A stretch of 64,000 bases of DNA from DASUNQ01 sp035536455. Its GTDB lineage: Bacteria; Acidobacteriota; Thermoanaerobaculia; Multivoradales; UBA5704. The position numbers and the translations under genes are program-made. Each line of letters opens with the position of its first letter. Position 1 is the stretch's first letter. This document shows positions 56,738 through 64,000 of this stretch, piece after piece. The notes beneath the pieces are model-generated. The model searched no databases. It saw nothing but the letters and a program-made list of their open reading frames with translations, and was not told where the DNA came from. The stretch lies in NCBI GenBank assembly GCA_035536455.1, contig DATLOC010000043.1, positions 29,357-93,356 on the forward strand, read 5' to 3'.

Positions 56738-57139
56738 ATGCCTGATGTCCCCAGCCCCAAGTCCCTCGCCGACCGGCTCAAGAAGTGGGAGCAGCTCCGC
56801 GACACGGTGCCCCAGGTCCTCGCGGAGGCGCCGCACATGCAGACCGACCACACCGACTTCGACCAGGCGCTCAAGGCGCTCGTCCTCCTGGAGCACGACC
56901 AGGAGGCCGCCACCGCGCGGCTGCGCGAGGCCACCCGCCGCCGCGACGAGCAGGCCGTCCGCGTGCGCCTGCTCAACAATCGCCTGGTCGCAGGCCTCCA
57001 GGCCCACTTCGGCCCCGAGCACGAGCGGCTGATCGCCTTCGGCGTGCCGCCGCGCCGGCGGCGGCCCAACCGGAGGAAGGCGCAGGCGGTCCCGCCGCCC
57101 GCTCCCGAACTCGTGAAGGCCGACGAACCGGCCGGCTAG
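56738..57139 (+). CDS. Small coiled-coil protein of unknown function
   Basis: A 133-residue protein preceded by AAAGGAG. It is mainly helical and charged (SLADRLKKWEQLRDTVPQVL, EHDQEAATARLREATRRRDEQAVRVRLLNNRL), with a short Gly-Pro segment (HFGPEHERLIAFGVPPRRRR) and a basic, Pro-rich tail. No signal peptide or membrane span is seen. The basic tail could bind nucleic acid. A strong terminator follows 10 bases after the stop. I do not recognise a family. Confidence 0.65.
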   Translation: MPDVPSPKSLADRLKKWEQLRDTVPQVLAEAPHMQTDHTDFDQALKALVLLEHDQEAATARLREATRRRDEQAVRVRLLNNRLVAGLQAHFGPEHERLIAFGVPPRRRRPNRRKAQAVPPPAPELVKADEPAG

Positions 57140-57149
57140 AGCTGTCACC

Positions 57150-57182
57150 CCCGGCGGAGGCGCCCGCCTCCGCCGGGTTTTT
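57150..57182 (+). terminator. Rho-independent terminator
   Basis: A 12-base perfect stem (CCCGGCGGAGGC pairing with GCCTCCGCCGGG) around a GCCC loop is followed by five T residues. It terminates the coiled-coil gene and lies between convergent genes. Confidence 0.85.
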
Positions 57183-57190
57183 CTCCCGCC

Positions 57191-57979
57191 TCAGCTCTCC
57201 AGCCCGTAGAAGCAGCGCCCGATCGCGAGATCGGGGAGGAAGGCTGTGACCCGGTAGCCGGCGGCGAGGTAGTGCTGGAGGGCGCGGCGGGAGGACTGGC
57301 GCCAGCGCGGTGCGGCTGCCGGGTCGGCGTTCTTCAGGTCTTGGATCGAGTGAGGGATCTCGACGCGCACGCGTGGGGCGTCGGGGAGCTCGGCGGCGTC
57401 GTTCACCACCGGCGCGTCCGCGAAGCGCTCCGGGTCTTCGGGGAGCCGCCCGGCGAGGGCCGCCGCCGTGCGCTCGCCGGCGAGGCGCCAGGAGACGATG
57501 AAGCGGTCGGTGCCGATGCCGCGCGCCAGCTCGCTGCCGATGTCGCCGCCGTACATCTCCTCGACGTACTCGACCGGCTCGGCGCCCAGGCGGTTCAAGT
57601 TGAGGTGGGCGTTGCGGGCCTCGAGCGGGTCGTAGGTCCACTCCGCCTCCTCGACGCCGAGCTCCAGCAGCAGCTCGCGCTGGTAGAGCTTCAGCCGGCG
57701 GCCGAGCCCGAGGTCGCGCGCCTCGGGGCGGACGGCGAGCATCTTCGACCAGTGCACCGGCCGCCCGCCGCGGAGACCGGTGAAGCCGAGGACGAAGCCG
57801 AGCATGCGGCCCGCCGGGTCGAAGGCCCCGGCCCCGACGCCGCCGATCCGCTGCGTCACCTTGATGACGCTCGCCGGCACCCGCTCCTCGAAGTCGATCC
57901 CCCAGGTCTCCTTCTGGAGGTCCACGCACGCCTTGCGGTCCGCCTCGCTGGCGAACGGACGGAGAATCACCTCGCTCAC
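57191..57979 (-). CDS. COG3375-type GNAT acetyltransferase
   Basis: A 262-residue protein from GTG 57979, which overlaps the TGA of the XRE gene upstream (GTGA). The GNAT core shows VHWSKMLAVRPEARDLGLGRRLKLYQREL as the acetyl-CoA binding segment, then WTYDPLEARNAHLNLNRLGA, YGGDIGSELARGIGTDRFIVSW. This order is that of the COG3375 predicted acetyltransferases. The substrate is unknown. The pairing with an XRE protein recalls toxin-antitoxin gene order, but this GNAT type is not known as a toxin. Confidence 0.8.
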   Translation of the reverse strand: MSEVILRPFASEADRKACVDLQKETWGIDFEERVPASVIKVTQRIGGVGAGAFDPAGRMLGFVLGFTGLRGGRPVHWSKMLAVRPEARDLGLGRRLKLYQRELLLELGVEEAEWTYDPLEARNAHLNLNRLGAEPVEYVEEMYGGDIGSELARGIGTDRFIVSWRLAGERTAAALAGRLPEDPERFADAPVVNDAAELPDAPRVRVEIPHSIQDLKNADPAAAPRWRQSSRRALQHYLAAGYRVTAFLPDLAIGRCFYGLES

Positions 57980-58338
57980 GGGCGGCGATCCTGGGACGGC
58001 GCCCCGAAGGTGATCTCGAGCTCGACCGTGGTGCCGAGGGCTCGCGCCCACCCGCGCAGGAAGCGCACGGTGGGGTTGCTGTTGGCCTGCTCGGCCTGCG
58101 AAATGGCTTGCTGGCGGCAGCCGAGCTTTTCCGCTAGCGCGGCTTGCGAGAGCGCGGCCCGCTCACGCGCCTCCCGCAGGAGGTAGCCGACGGGCGATTC
58201 CTCCCAGGCCGGCAGCTTCCCCCAGCGGCGGAGTGCGGCCCACTCGAGATAGACCCGCGGTCGCCGACGTTTGAGCCCGGGAGGAAGCGGCGGCAGGGAA
58301 CGCGGGGGGGGCGTCGTGAAGGTTCTCATTCTCGCCAT
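57976..58338 (-). CDS. XRE-family HTH regulator
   Basis: A 120-residue protein from ATG 58338. After a basic, Pro-rich N-terminus (RSLPPLPPGLKRRRPRVY) the HTH reads YLLREARERAALSQAALAEKLGCRQQAISQAEQ, then NPTVRFLRGWARALGTTVEL. It is coupled to the GNAT gene by a GTGA overlap. A small dyad lies about 36 bases upstream of its start, so autoregulation is possible. Confidence 0.75.
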   Translation of the reverse strand: MARMRTFTTPPPRSLPPLPPGLKRRRPRVYLEWAALRRWGKLPAWEESPVGYLLREARERAALSQAALAEKLGCRQQAISQAEQANSNPTVRFLRGWARALGTTVELEITFGAPSQDRRP

Positions 58339-58373
58339 CTTCGGACCTCGCTGAGATCTCAAGTCGATCGGGC

Positions 58374-58389
58374 ACAACGTATAGATTGT
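58374..58389. promoter_or_regulatory. Candidate operator dyad upstream of the XRE/GNAT pair
   Basis: ACAA and TTGT form four-base arms eight bases apart in an AT-rich patch (CGTATAGA in the middle), unusual in this GC-rich region, between the divergent XRE and UbiB-like genes. On the minus strand TACAAT at its edge could be a -10 box. Confidence 0.3.
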
Positions 58390-58439
58390 ACGCGGCGCAG
58401 GCGTCGGTCCTCGAGGTGCTCCGTCGTAAGCTCTGCCCC

Positions 58440-60173
58440 ATGACCGACCTCCGCCCGGCGTTGCCGCCCTCACCGCCGGCGCGGATCGACTTTCGGCGGT
58501 ACCGCAAGCTGCGGCGCTTCGTCGCATCGGTCTTTCTCCACGCCCTCTGGTGGGACCTGCTGCTCAACCGGCCGGGGCTCGCCGTCTTCCGGCCGCCGGC
58601 GATCGTGCGCTGGCGGCGGATCGCGCGGCGCTACCGGGCGCTGGCGGTCGAGATGGGGGGCGTGCTGATCAAGCTCGGGCAGTTCCTCTCGGTGCGCGTG
58701 GACCTTCTGCCGGCCGAGGTGATCAACGAGCTCTCCGGCCTCCAGGACGAGGTCCCTCCCGCCCCCTACCCCGCCGTCCTGGCGCAGGTCGAGGCGGAGC
58801 TGGGGAGGCCGGTCGGCGCCGTCTTCGCCCGCTTCGAGCCGGTCCCGGTCGGCGCCGCCTCGCTGGCGCAGGTGCACGCCGCCGCCCTCCCCTCGGGAGA
58901 AGCGGTCGTCGTCAAGGTGCTGCGGCCGGGGATCGACGTGCTGGTCGAGACCGACCTCGCGGCGGTGGGGCTCGCGTTGCGCCTGCTCGCCTGGTCGCGC
59001 ACCGTGCGCCGGCGCGTCGACCTCCGCCGCCTCGGCGAGGAGATCAACGCCACCACCCGGCGGGAGCTGGACCTGACGGCCGAGGGCAAGCACGCCGAGC
59101 GCTTCGCCGCCGACTTCGCCGGCGACCCGCGGGTGATCGTGCCGCGCATCCACTGGCAGCAGACGACGCGCCGGACGCTGACCATGGAGGACGTGGCGGC
59201 GATCAAGATCAGCGACCTGCCCGCCCTCGAGGCGGCCGGCGTCGACCGCGGCGCCGTCGCCCGCACGCTCTACGACCTCTACATGCGGCAGATCTTCGAG
59301 CACCACTTCGTGCACGCCGACCCGCACCCGGGGAACCTCTTCGTGCACCCCCTCCCACCGATCGACGCGGCCACGGCTCCGCGCGACGAACACGACGGCG
59401 CCGCCCTCCCCGGCACGCCCTTCCGCATCGCCTTCGTCGACTTCGGCATGGTGGCGACCGTCCCCGAGCGACTGCGCGAGCCGCTGCGCGAGTACGCCAT
59501 CGCTCTGGCCACCCGCGACGCGGCGCGCATGGTGCGCTCCTACGAGAGCGCCGGCGTGCTCCTCCCCGGCGCCGACCTTCACCGCCTGATCGAGATCCAC
59601 GAGGACCTCTTCGAGCGCTTCTGGGGCGTGCGCATCGGCGACATCCGCGACGTGGCCCTCGCCGAGGCGCGCTACTTCCTGCGCCAGTACCGCGACCTGC
59701 TCTACCAGATCCCGTTCCAGGTGCAGGTGGACATGCTGTTCGTCTCGCGCGCGGTCGGCCTCCTCTCGGGGCTGGCGACGACGCTCGACCCGACCTTCGA
59801 TCCCTGGGCCGCCACCATGCCGTTCGCCGAGCGGCTGGCGCGCGAGGAGCTGCGGCGCGGCTGGCGCGACTGGGTGGAGGAAGGGGCCGAGCAGGGGCGC
59901 TCGCTCTTCTCCCTGCCGCGGCGGCTGGAGCGGCTGATCGGCCAGCTCGAGCGCGGCGACCTGCAGGTCGAGGCGGCGCTCGCCGCCGACACCCGCCGCG
60001 CCGTGCACCGGCTGGAGCGCGCCGTCCTCCGCCTGGCCTGGATGGCGACCGGCGCGGCGTTCCTCATCGCCGCCACCGTCGTCCACGTCGTCCGCCCGGA
60101 GCAGGCACTCGACACCTGGCTCTTCGCCGCGGCGGGGGTGGCGCTGCTCTGGGGAGTGCTCTTCCGGCGGTGA
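58440..60173 (+). CDS. UbiB/ABC1-family atypical kinase-like protein
   Basis: A 577-residue protein from ATG 58440. The family signatures are complete: the KxGQ motif (GGVLIKLGQFLSVR), AASLAQVHAA in place of the Gly-rich loop, the Lys in VVVKVLRPGI, FVHADPHPGNLFV and the DFG in FVDFGMVATV. Two C-terminal membrane helices anchor it (AWMATGAAFLIAATVV, and WLFAAAGVALLWGVLF). UbiB proteins support isoprenoid-quinone or other lipid metabolism, probably as ATPases. Its stop overlaps the start of the next gene (GTGA, 60170-60173). Confidence 0.88.
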   Translation: MTDLRPALPPSPPARIDFRRYRKLRRFVASVFLHALWWDLLLNRPGLAVFRPPAIVRWRRIARRYRALAVEMGGVLIKLGQFLSVRVDLLPAEVINELSGLQDEVPPAPYPAVLAQVEAELGRPVGAVFARFEPVPVGAASLAQVHAAALPSGEAVVVKVLRPGIDVLVETDLAAVGLALRLLAWSRTVRRRVDLRRLGEEINATTRRELDLTAEGKHAERFAADFAGDPRVIVPRIHWQQTTRRTLTMEDVAAIKISDLPALEAAGVDRGAVARTLYDLYMRQIFEHHFVHADPHPGNLFVHPLPPIDAATAPRDEHDGAALPGTPFRIAFVDFGMVATVPERLREPLREYAIALATRDAARMVRSYESAGVLLPGADLHRLIEIHEDLFERFWGVRIGDIRDVALAEARYFLRQYRDLLYQIPFQVQVDMLFVSRAVGLLSGLATTLDPTFDPWAATMPFAERLAREELRRGWRDWVEEGAEQGRSLFSLPRRLERLIGQLERGDLQVEAALAADTRRAVHRLERAVLRLAWMATGAAFLIAATVVHVVRPEQALDTWLFAAAGVALLWGVLFRR

Positions 60174-60772
60174 GCAGCGAGGGGCCTTGGGACCCGGAGC
60201 AAGTCTACGCGGCGCGGCGGCGGCAGCCGCGGCTCTGGCCCTGGCTGCTCCTGGTCGCCGGCATCGCGGCGGCGGGCGTGGCGCTCTTCACGCTCCTGCC
60301 GCGCTGGAGCGGGCGCCTCCCCTGGTCGCAGCCCGGCGGCGGTGGTGACAGTGCCGGGAGCGGCGAGGCGGTGGCGCCGCGCCCGCGGCCGCCGCGGCCC
60401 GGCGCCGCCGAACTGCGGACCGAGGGGCGGCGCGAGTTCACGGGGTTCGCCCGCGCCGCCTGCACGCCGCACGACGGGGCCGGCTTGCAGGTGGCGCTGC
60501 GCACCGGCGCGGCCGAGCTGCCGGTCGTGGCGCTGGTGGTGTCGGGGTTCGACGGCCCCGGCAGCTACACCGGGCGTGTCTTCTTGACCGCCCGCGGCCC
60601 GCGCGGCGCGCTGGTGCGCTCGACCGGCGCGGCCGAGCTGGAGGTCGAGCGCCGGAGCGCCCGCGGCCGCCGCAGCGCGCTCGCCGGCCGCTTCGAGGGA
60701 CGCTACGCCGGCGCGGCCGGCGCCGGCACGCTGCGCGGCCGCTTCGAGCGCTGCCTCTTCACCGCTCCCTGA
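60170..60772 (+). CDS. Membrane-anchored protein of unknown function
   Basis: A 200-residue protein from GTG 60170, translationally coupled to the UbiB-like gene. It has a short cytoplasmic N-terminus, one membrane helix (LWPWLLLVAGIAAAGVALFTLL), a Gly-Pro linker and a beta-rich soluble domain (GLQVALRTGAAELPVVALVVSG, YTGRVFLTARGPRGALVRSTGAAELEVER) ending in FERCLFTAP, with two cysteines. No family is recognised. The coupling suggests a role together with the UbiB-like protein. Confidence 0.65.
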   Translation: MSSEGPWDPEQVYAARRRQPRLWPWLLLVAGIAAAGVALFTLLPRWSGRLPWSQPGGGGDSAGSGEAVAPRPRPPRPGAAELRTEGRREFTGFARAACTPHDGAGLQVALRTGAAELPVVALVVSGFDGPGSYTGRVFLTARGPRGALVRSTGAAELEVERRSARGRRSALAGRFEGRYAGAAGAGTLRGRFERCLFTAP

Positions 60773-60843
60773 GCGGCGCGCTGCAGCGTTTCGCCCGCCC
60801 TTTTCCGTCTACTCCGGAGCCACCACACGGAGGAGACGGAACC

Positions 60844-61215
60844 ATGATCCAGGAACGCGCCTACCCCGCCCTCGACGCCGTCCACGCCCTCTTGATCGCC
60901 GCCCACGAGGCGACCCGCTTCCTGAGCGGGCCCGACCTGGGCGGCCTGGTCGGGCGCCTGCGGCGCACCGCCGCCGGCGCCCACGAGGCCGTCCTCTACG
61001 CCTCCCGGCGGCTCGACGAGCCTGCCGGCCGCGACGAGCTGCTGCGCGCCCGCGAGCTGCTCGTAGAACTGGCCGACGACGTCGCGGTCGCCCGCCTCCA
61101 GGGACTCGACGGCCCCGCCGCCGCGGACCTGCTGGAGTACCAGGGCCAAGCCAGCCTGGCGCTCGCCGCGCTCGACGGCGAGCTGCGCTTGCAGATGGAA
61201 GCGTGCGCGGCTTGA
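60844..61215 (+). CDS. Small all-helical protein, four-helix-bundle-like
   Basis: A 123-residue soluble protein with GGAGGAGA upstream of the ATG. It consists of about four amphipathic helices (ALDAVHALLIAAHEATRFL, LVGRLRRTAAGAHEAVLYASRRL, ELLRARELLVELADDVAVARL, AADLLEYQGQASLALAALDGEL). The profile recalls four-helix-bundle (S23/IVP-like) proteins but the identity is not certain. The function is unknown. Confidence 0.55.
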   Translation: MIQERAYPALDAVHALLIAAHEATRFLSGPDLGGLVGRLRRTAAGAHEAVLYASRRLDEPAGRDELLRARELLVELADDVAVARLQGLDGPAAADLLEYQGQASLALAALDGELRLQMEACAA

Positions 61216-61235
61216 AAGCGAATCGACGGCGACCG

Positions 61236-61994
61236 TCAGCCGCCGAGGACGCTCCCGCCGTTGACGTTCACCACTTCGCCGGTGATGTGGCGCGCCAGCG
61301 GCGAGGCGAGGAAAAGGACCGGGCCGGCGATGTCGTCGGGGTCGGCGACCCGCCCGAGCGGGATCGAGGCGGCGACCTCGCGTCCCGCCTCGCCGGCCAG
61401 GGCGGCGGCCGTCATGTCGGTCGCCACCCAACCGGGGGCGACGGCGTTGACCCGCACGCGCGGCGCCAGCTCGCTCGCCCAGGCCCGGGTGGCGGCGATG
61501 ACCGCGCCCTTGCTCGCCGCGTAGGGGCTGTAGAAGGCCTCGCCGCGCTGCCCGGCGGTCGAGCTGACGTTGACGATGTTGCCCTCCGGCGAGCGCTCGA
61601 GGAGCGGCAGGGCGCCGCGGGCGCAGAGGAAGGGCCCGACGACGTTGACCTCGAGGGTGGCGCGCAGCTCGCCGCCGTCGAGCTCGCGCAGCGGGTTGTG
61701 CACCCAGACGCCGGCGTTGTTGACCAGACAGTCGAGCGCCCCCCACTCGCGGGCGACGTGCTCGAAGAGCGCCGCCACCTGGTCCTCCTGGGTGACGTTG
61801 CAGCGGAACATCCGGTGCGGGCGCTGCGGCGAGAGGGCTGCGAGCTCGGCGAGGAGGCGCTTGGCTTTCGCCTGGCTCGCCACGTAGTGGACCAGGACGG
61901 CGGCGCCCGCCCGCGCGAACGCCCGGCAGCAGGCGGCGCCGATGCCGCGGCTCGCCCCGGTGACCAGGACGTGCCGGCCGGAGAGGTCGATCAC
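61236..61994 (-). CDS. Short-chain dehydrogenase, FabG-like 3-oxoacyl reductase
   Basis: A 252-residue SDR from GTG 61994, overlapping the thiolase TGA (GTGA). Motifs: VTGASRGIGAACC, NNAG, VNVSSTAG, YSPYAASKGAV and NAVAPGWVATDM, ending ITGEVVNVNGGSVLGG. With the thiolase it forms a two-gene operon able to condense acyl-CoA units and reduce the product, as in beta-oxidation or polyhydroxyalkanoate-type routes; no PHA synthase is present. Confidence 0.87.
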   Translation of the reverse strand: MIDLSGRHVLVTGASRGIGAACCRAFARAGAAVLVHYVASQAKAKRLLAELAALSPQRPHRMFRCNVTQEDQVAALFEHVAREWGALDCLVNNAGVWVHNPLRELDGGELRATLEVNVVGPFLCARGALPLLERSPEGNIVNVSSTAGQRGEAFYSPYAASKGAVIAATRAWASELAPRVRVNAVAPGWVATDMTAAALAGEAGREVAASIPLGRVADPDDIAGPVLFLASPLARHITGEVVNVNGGSVLGG

Positions 61995-63175
61995 ACGGAC
62001 TCGACGACCAGCGCGATCCCCTGCCCGCCGCCGATGCAGGCCGACGCCACGCCGACGCCGCCGCCGCGCCGCCGCAGCTCCTTGAGCACGGTCAGCACCA
62101 GCCGCGTGCCGGTCGCCCCGAGCGGGTGGCCGAGAGCCACGGCGCCGCCGTTGACGTTGAGCTTGGCCGGGTCGAGCTCCAGCTCGCGCAGCACCGCCAG
62201 GATCTGGCCGGCGAAGGCCTCGTTGATCTCGAAGAGGGTGACGTCGTCGAGCGTCATGCCGGCCTTGGCGAGGGCGGCGCGGATCGCCGGCGCCGGGCCG
62301 ATCCCCATGCGCGAGGGCTCGACGCCGACGACGGCCCAGGAGACCAGCCGCCCGAGCGGCGACCAGCCGCGCTCGCGCGCCCGCTCGGCGGTCGAGAGCA
62401 GCATCATTGCCGCGCCGTCGACGATCCCCGAGGCGTTGCCGGCGGTGACGAAGCCGTCCTTGTCGAAGGCCGGCGGCAGGCCTTCGAGGTCCTCCATCGT
62501 CGTCCCGGGGCGCATGTGGTCGTCGCGGTCGATGGTCTTCGCCCGCTTGCCGCTCCCCACCTCGATCGGCACCACCTCTTCGCCCAGCCGGCCGCTCTCC
62601 CAGGCCGCGGCGGCGCGCTTCTGCGAGCAGAGCGCGAACTCGTCCTGCTCGCGCCGAGTGATTCCGTAGTCGCGCGCCAGGTTGTTGCTGGTCTGCGCCA
62701 TGTAGCAGCCGCACCAGCTGTCCATGAGCGAGACCATGAGGAGGTCCTGGAGCTGCCCCTGGCCGAGCTTGAAGCCCTTGCGCGCGCCCCAGATGACGTG
62801 TGGCGCCTGGCTCATGTTCTCCATGCCGCCGACCAGGACGGTGGTGCCGTCGCCGGTCAGGATCGACTGCGCGCCCGAGATGATGGACTGCACGCCGGAG
62901 CCGCACAGGCGGTTGACGGTGAGCGCCGGCACCTCCTTCGGCACCCCGGCCTGGAGCGCGACGTGGCGGGCGCCGTAGATGGCGTCGGGCGAGGTCTGGA
63001 GGGCGTTGCCGACGACGGTGTGGTCGATCTCGGTCGGCGCGATGCCGGTGCGCTCGAAGAGGGCGCGCGCGGCGTGGGCGCCGAGGTCGATCGCCGAGAC
63101 GTCGGCGAAGGGGCCGTTGTATTCCAACATCGGGGTCCTCACGCCGTCGACGAGGACCAGGTCTTGGATATTCAT
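61991..63175 (-). CDS. Acetyl-CoA acetyltransferase (thiolase)
   Basis: A 394-residue thiolase. The acylated Cys is in NRLCGSGVQ, with NEAFAGQ, GGAVALGHPLGATGTR and the second Cys in ACIGGGQGIA, so the active site is complete. It catalyses reversible condensation of two acyl-CoA molecules. AAGGAGAGCACC lies upstream of the ATG. The coupled SDR downstream would reduce the 3-ketoacyl product. Biosynthetic or degradative direction cannot be told. Confidence 0.9.
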   Translation of the reverse strand: MNIQDLVLVDGVRTPMLEYNGPFADVSAIDLGAHAARALFERTGIAPTEIDHTVVGNALQTSPDAIYGARHVALQAGVPKEVPALTVNRLCGSGVQSIISGAQSILTGDGTTVLVGGMENMSQAPHVIWGARKGFKLGQGQLQDLLMVSLMDSWCGCYMAQTSNNLARDYGITRREQDEFALCSQKRAAAAWESGRLGEEVVPIEVGSGKRAKTIDRDDHMRPGTTMEDLEGLPPAFDKDGFVTAGNASGIVDGAAMMLLSTAERARERGWSPLGRLVSWAVVGVEPSRMGIGPAPAIRAALAKAGMTLDDVTLFEINEAFAGQILAVLRELELDPAKLNVNGGAVALGHPLGATGTRLVLTVLKELRRRGGGVGVASACIGGGQGIALVVESV

Positions 63176-63207
63176 CAGAGGTGCTCTCCTTGCTGGAGTG
63201 TCTGGGA

Positions 63208-64000
63208 TCAGGCCGGCCGGGACGACGCGCGCGCCGACGGGCCATCATATGCCAGGGTGTGGAACCGCCGGCGCCACGAGTTGACGGGGCCGAACGGGTC
63301 GATGCGATGGCCGAGCAGGACGAGGATCCGTCGGTTCTGTGGCACGACCCACAGGTTGCCGCCGGGAAAGCCGGTGTGGCCGAAGGAGCCGGCCGGCAGA
63401 GCCGCTCCCCCGCCGCCCTGGCGGATGCGCCGCCGCCACCATCCGAGAGCGAAAGGTCCGCCCCCGGCGAGGGCTCTGTCCACGTCCGCTCGTTTCAACA
63501 AATGTCCCGGCCGGAGCCATTCCGTTCCCAGGGCGAGGAGGTCGCGGGCGGTGCCGAACAGCCCGGCGTGGCCGGCAGGCTCGAGACCCAGGGTGCGGAG
63601 GTAACGGGCGTTGCCGTCGTTGGCGAGCCCAGGCGGGGCCGGGCCGAGGTCGGGGATGGCGTGGCCCTGGGCGGCGGCGAGCTCGACCTCCTTGCCGGTC
63701 CCCATGAAGCTCTCGGCGATGTCGGGGTGGTCGCCCGGGTTCCATTCGACGCGGGGGAGCCCGAGCGGGAGGAGGACCCGGTCGCGGAGCAGGGCGCCGA
63801 AGGGGGTGCCCAGTCGGCGCTCCGCGGCGAGGCCCCAGATCAGGTAAGAGAGATCGCTGTAAGTGCCCGGCGAGGCCGGCGGCAGTGTGCCGCCCAGCAG
63901 CAGGGAAAAGACATCAGGTAAAGAACGGCAGCGAGTGTAGAGCGAGGTCCAGGCGGCGACTCCCGAGCGGTGGCGCAGCAGAGAGGAGAGGGAGCGCCGG
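63208..64000 (-). CDS. Serine beta-lactamase-like protein, 3' part (5' end beyond right edge)
   Basis: The frame is open from the right edge to the stop at 63208, about 263 codons. It has the class C/penicillin-binding-like marks LLRHRSGVAAW, the Tyr-x-Asn equivalent YSDLSYLIWG, LGLPRVEWNP, GHAGLFGTARDLL and the KTG equivalent GHTGFPGGNLWV. The N-terminal SxxK is not in the window. Members are beta-lactamases, esterases or D-Ala-D-Ala peptidases; the activity here cannot be assigned. Confidence 0.8.
   Translation of the reverse strand, partial: RRSLSSLLRHRSGVAAWTSLYTRCRSLPDVFSLLLGGTLPPASPGTYSDLSYLIWGLAAERRLGTPFGALLRDRVLLPLGLPRVEWNPGDHPDIAESFMGTGKEVELAAAQGHAIPDLGPAPPGLANDGNARYLRTLGLEPAGHAGLFGTARDLLALGTEWLRPGHLLKRADVDRALAGGGPFALGWWRRRIRQGGGGAALPAGSFGHTGFPGGNLWVVPQNRRILVLLGHRIDPFGPVNSWRRRFHTLAYDGPSARASSRPA

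Noticed and set aside
57191..58338. Classical GNAT/HTH toxin-antitoxin module
   Set aside because: The GNAT is of the longer COG3375 type, not the compact TacT-like toxin, and the HTH protein is XRE rather than a ribbon-helix-helix antitoxin.

Overview
This is a very GC-rich, gene-dense chromosomal window, probably from an uncultivated Acidobacteriota of the Thermoanaerobaculia type. The reasons are four tandem VWFA-related proteins of the acidobacterial type, an orphan MacB/FtsX permease of the acidobacterial ADOP type, and an LpxC homologue that implies a Gram-negative lipid A envelope. No rRNA, tRNA, CRISPR array, transposase or integrase was seen. Starts are often GTG, and four-base ATGA or GTGA overlaps couple many neighbouring genes.

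Layout. 1-13 kb: the end of a flavin amine oxidase, a 21-bp tandem array, four tandem VWFA-related secreted proteins and a duplicated S41 protease. 13-17 kb: small envelope proteins, a double NTF2-like protein, a winged-helix protein and a double RNase HI. 16.8-17.9 kb: a lower-GC two-gene islet with a DUF4238-like protein. 18-21 kb: an alpha/beta hydrolase whose 3' end runs into a second 21-bp array, a zinc-ribbon protein, an alpha-carbonic anhydrase broken by an in-frame amber codon, and a DinB-like protein. 21.4-26 kb: an MscS channel fused to FHA, a pseudokinase and the ADOP permease. 26-35 kb: DinB/lipoprotein/SDR genes, a receiver-LpxC fusion, an M28 peptidase, a fatty-acid desaturase, a metal-binding protein and a TPM pair. 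35-46 kb: a PQQ-type sugar dehydrogenase, an M15-like peptidase with a probable CTG start, an FHA-GAF-PP2C phosphatase, a DGPF/ECF sigma pair and a MenC-like enolase.

46.5-56.3 kb is the most dynamic part. A lower-GC lipoprotein hydrolase is followed by a CreBC-like two-component system divergent from creD. Directly after creD comes a type II restriction-modification cassette (N6-adenine methyltransferase plus BsuBI/PstI-type endonuclease). It is bounded by two 137-bp copies of the creD 3' end that differ mainly at synonymous sites. The distal copy sits against or inside an XRE regulator gene.

56.3-64 kb: a third tandem array (20-bp period), a coiled-coil protein with a clear terminator, an XRE/GNAT pair, a UbiB-like kinase, a thiolase-SDR operon and the 3' part of a serine beta-lactamase-like gene.

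Most promising items: the three degenerate 20-21 bp arrays, the RM cassette framed by creD-tail repeats, the receiver-LpxC fusion, and the MscS-FHA/pseudokinase pair.
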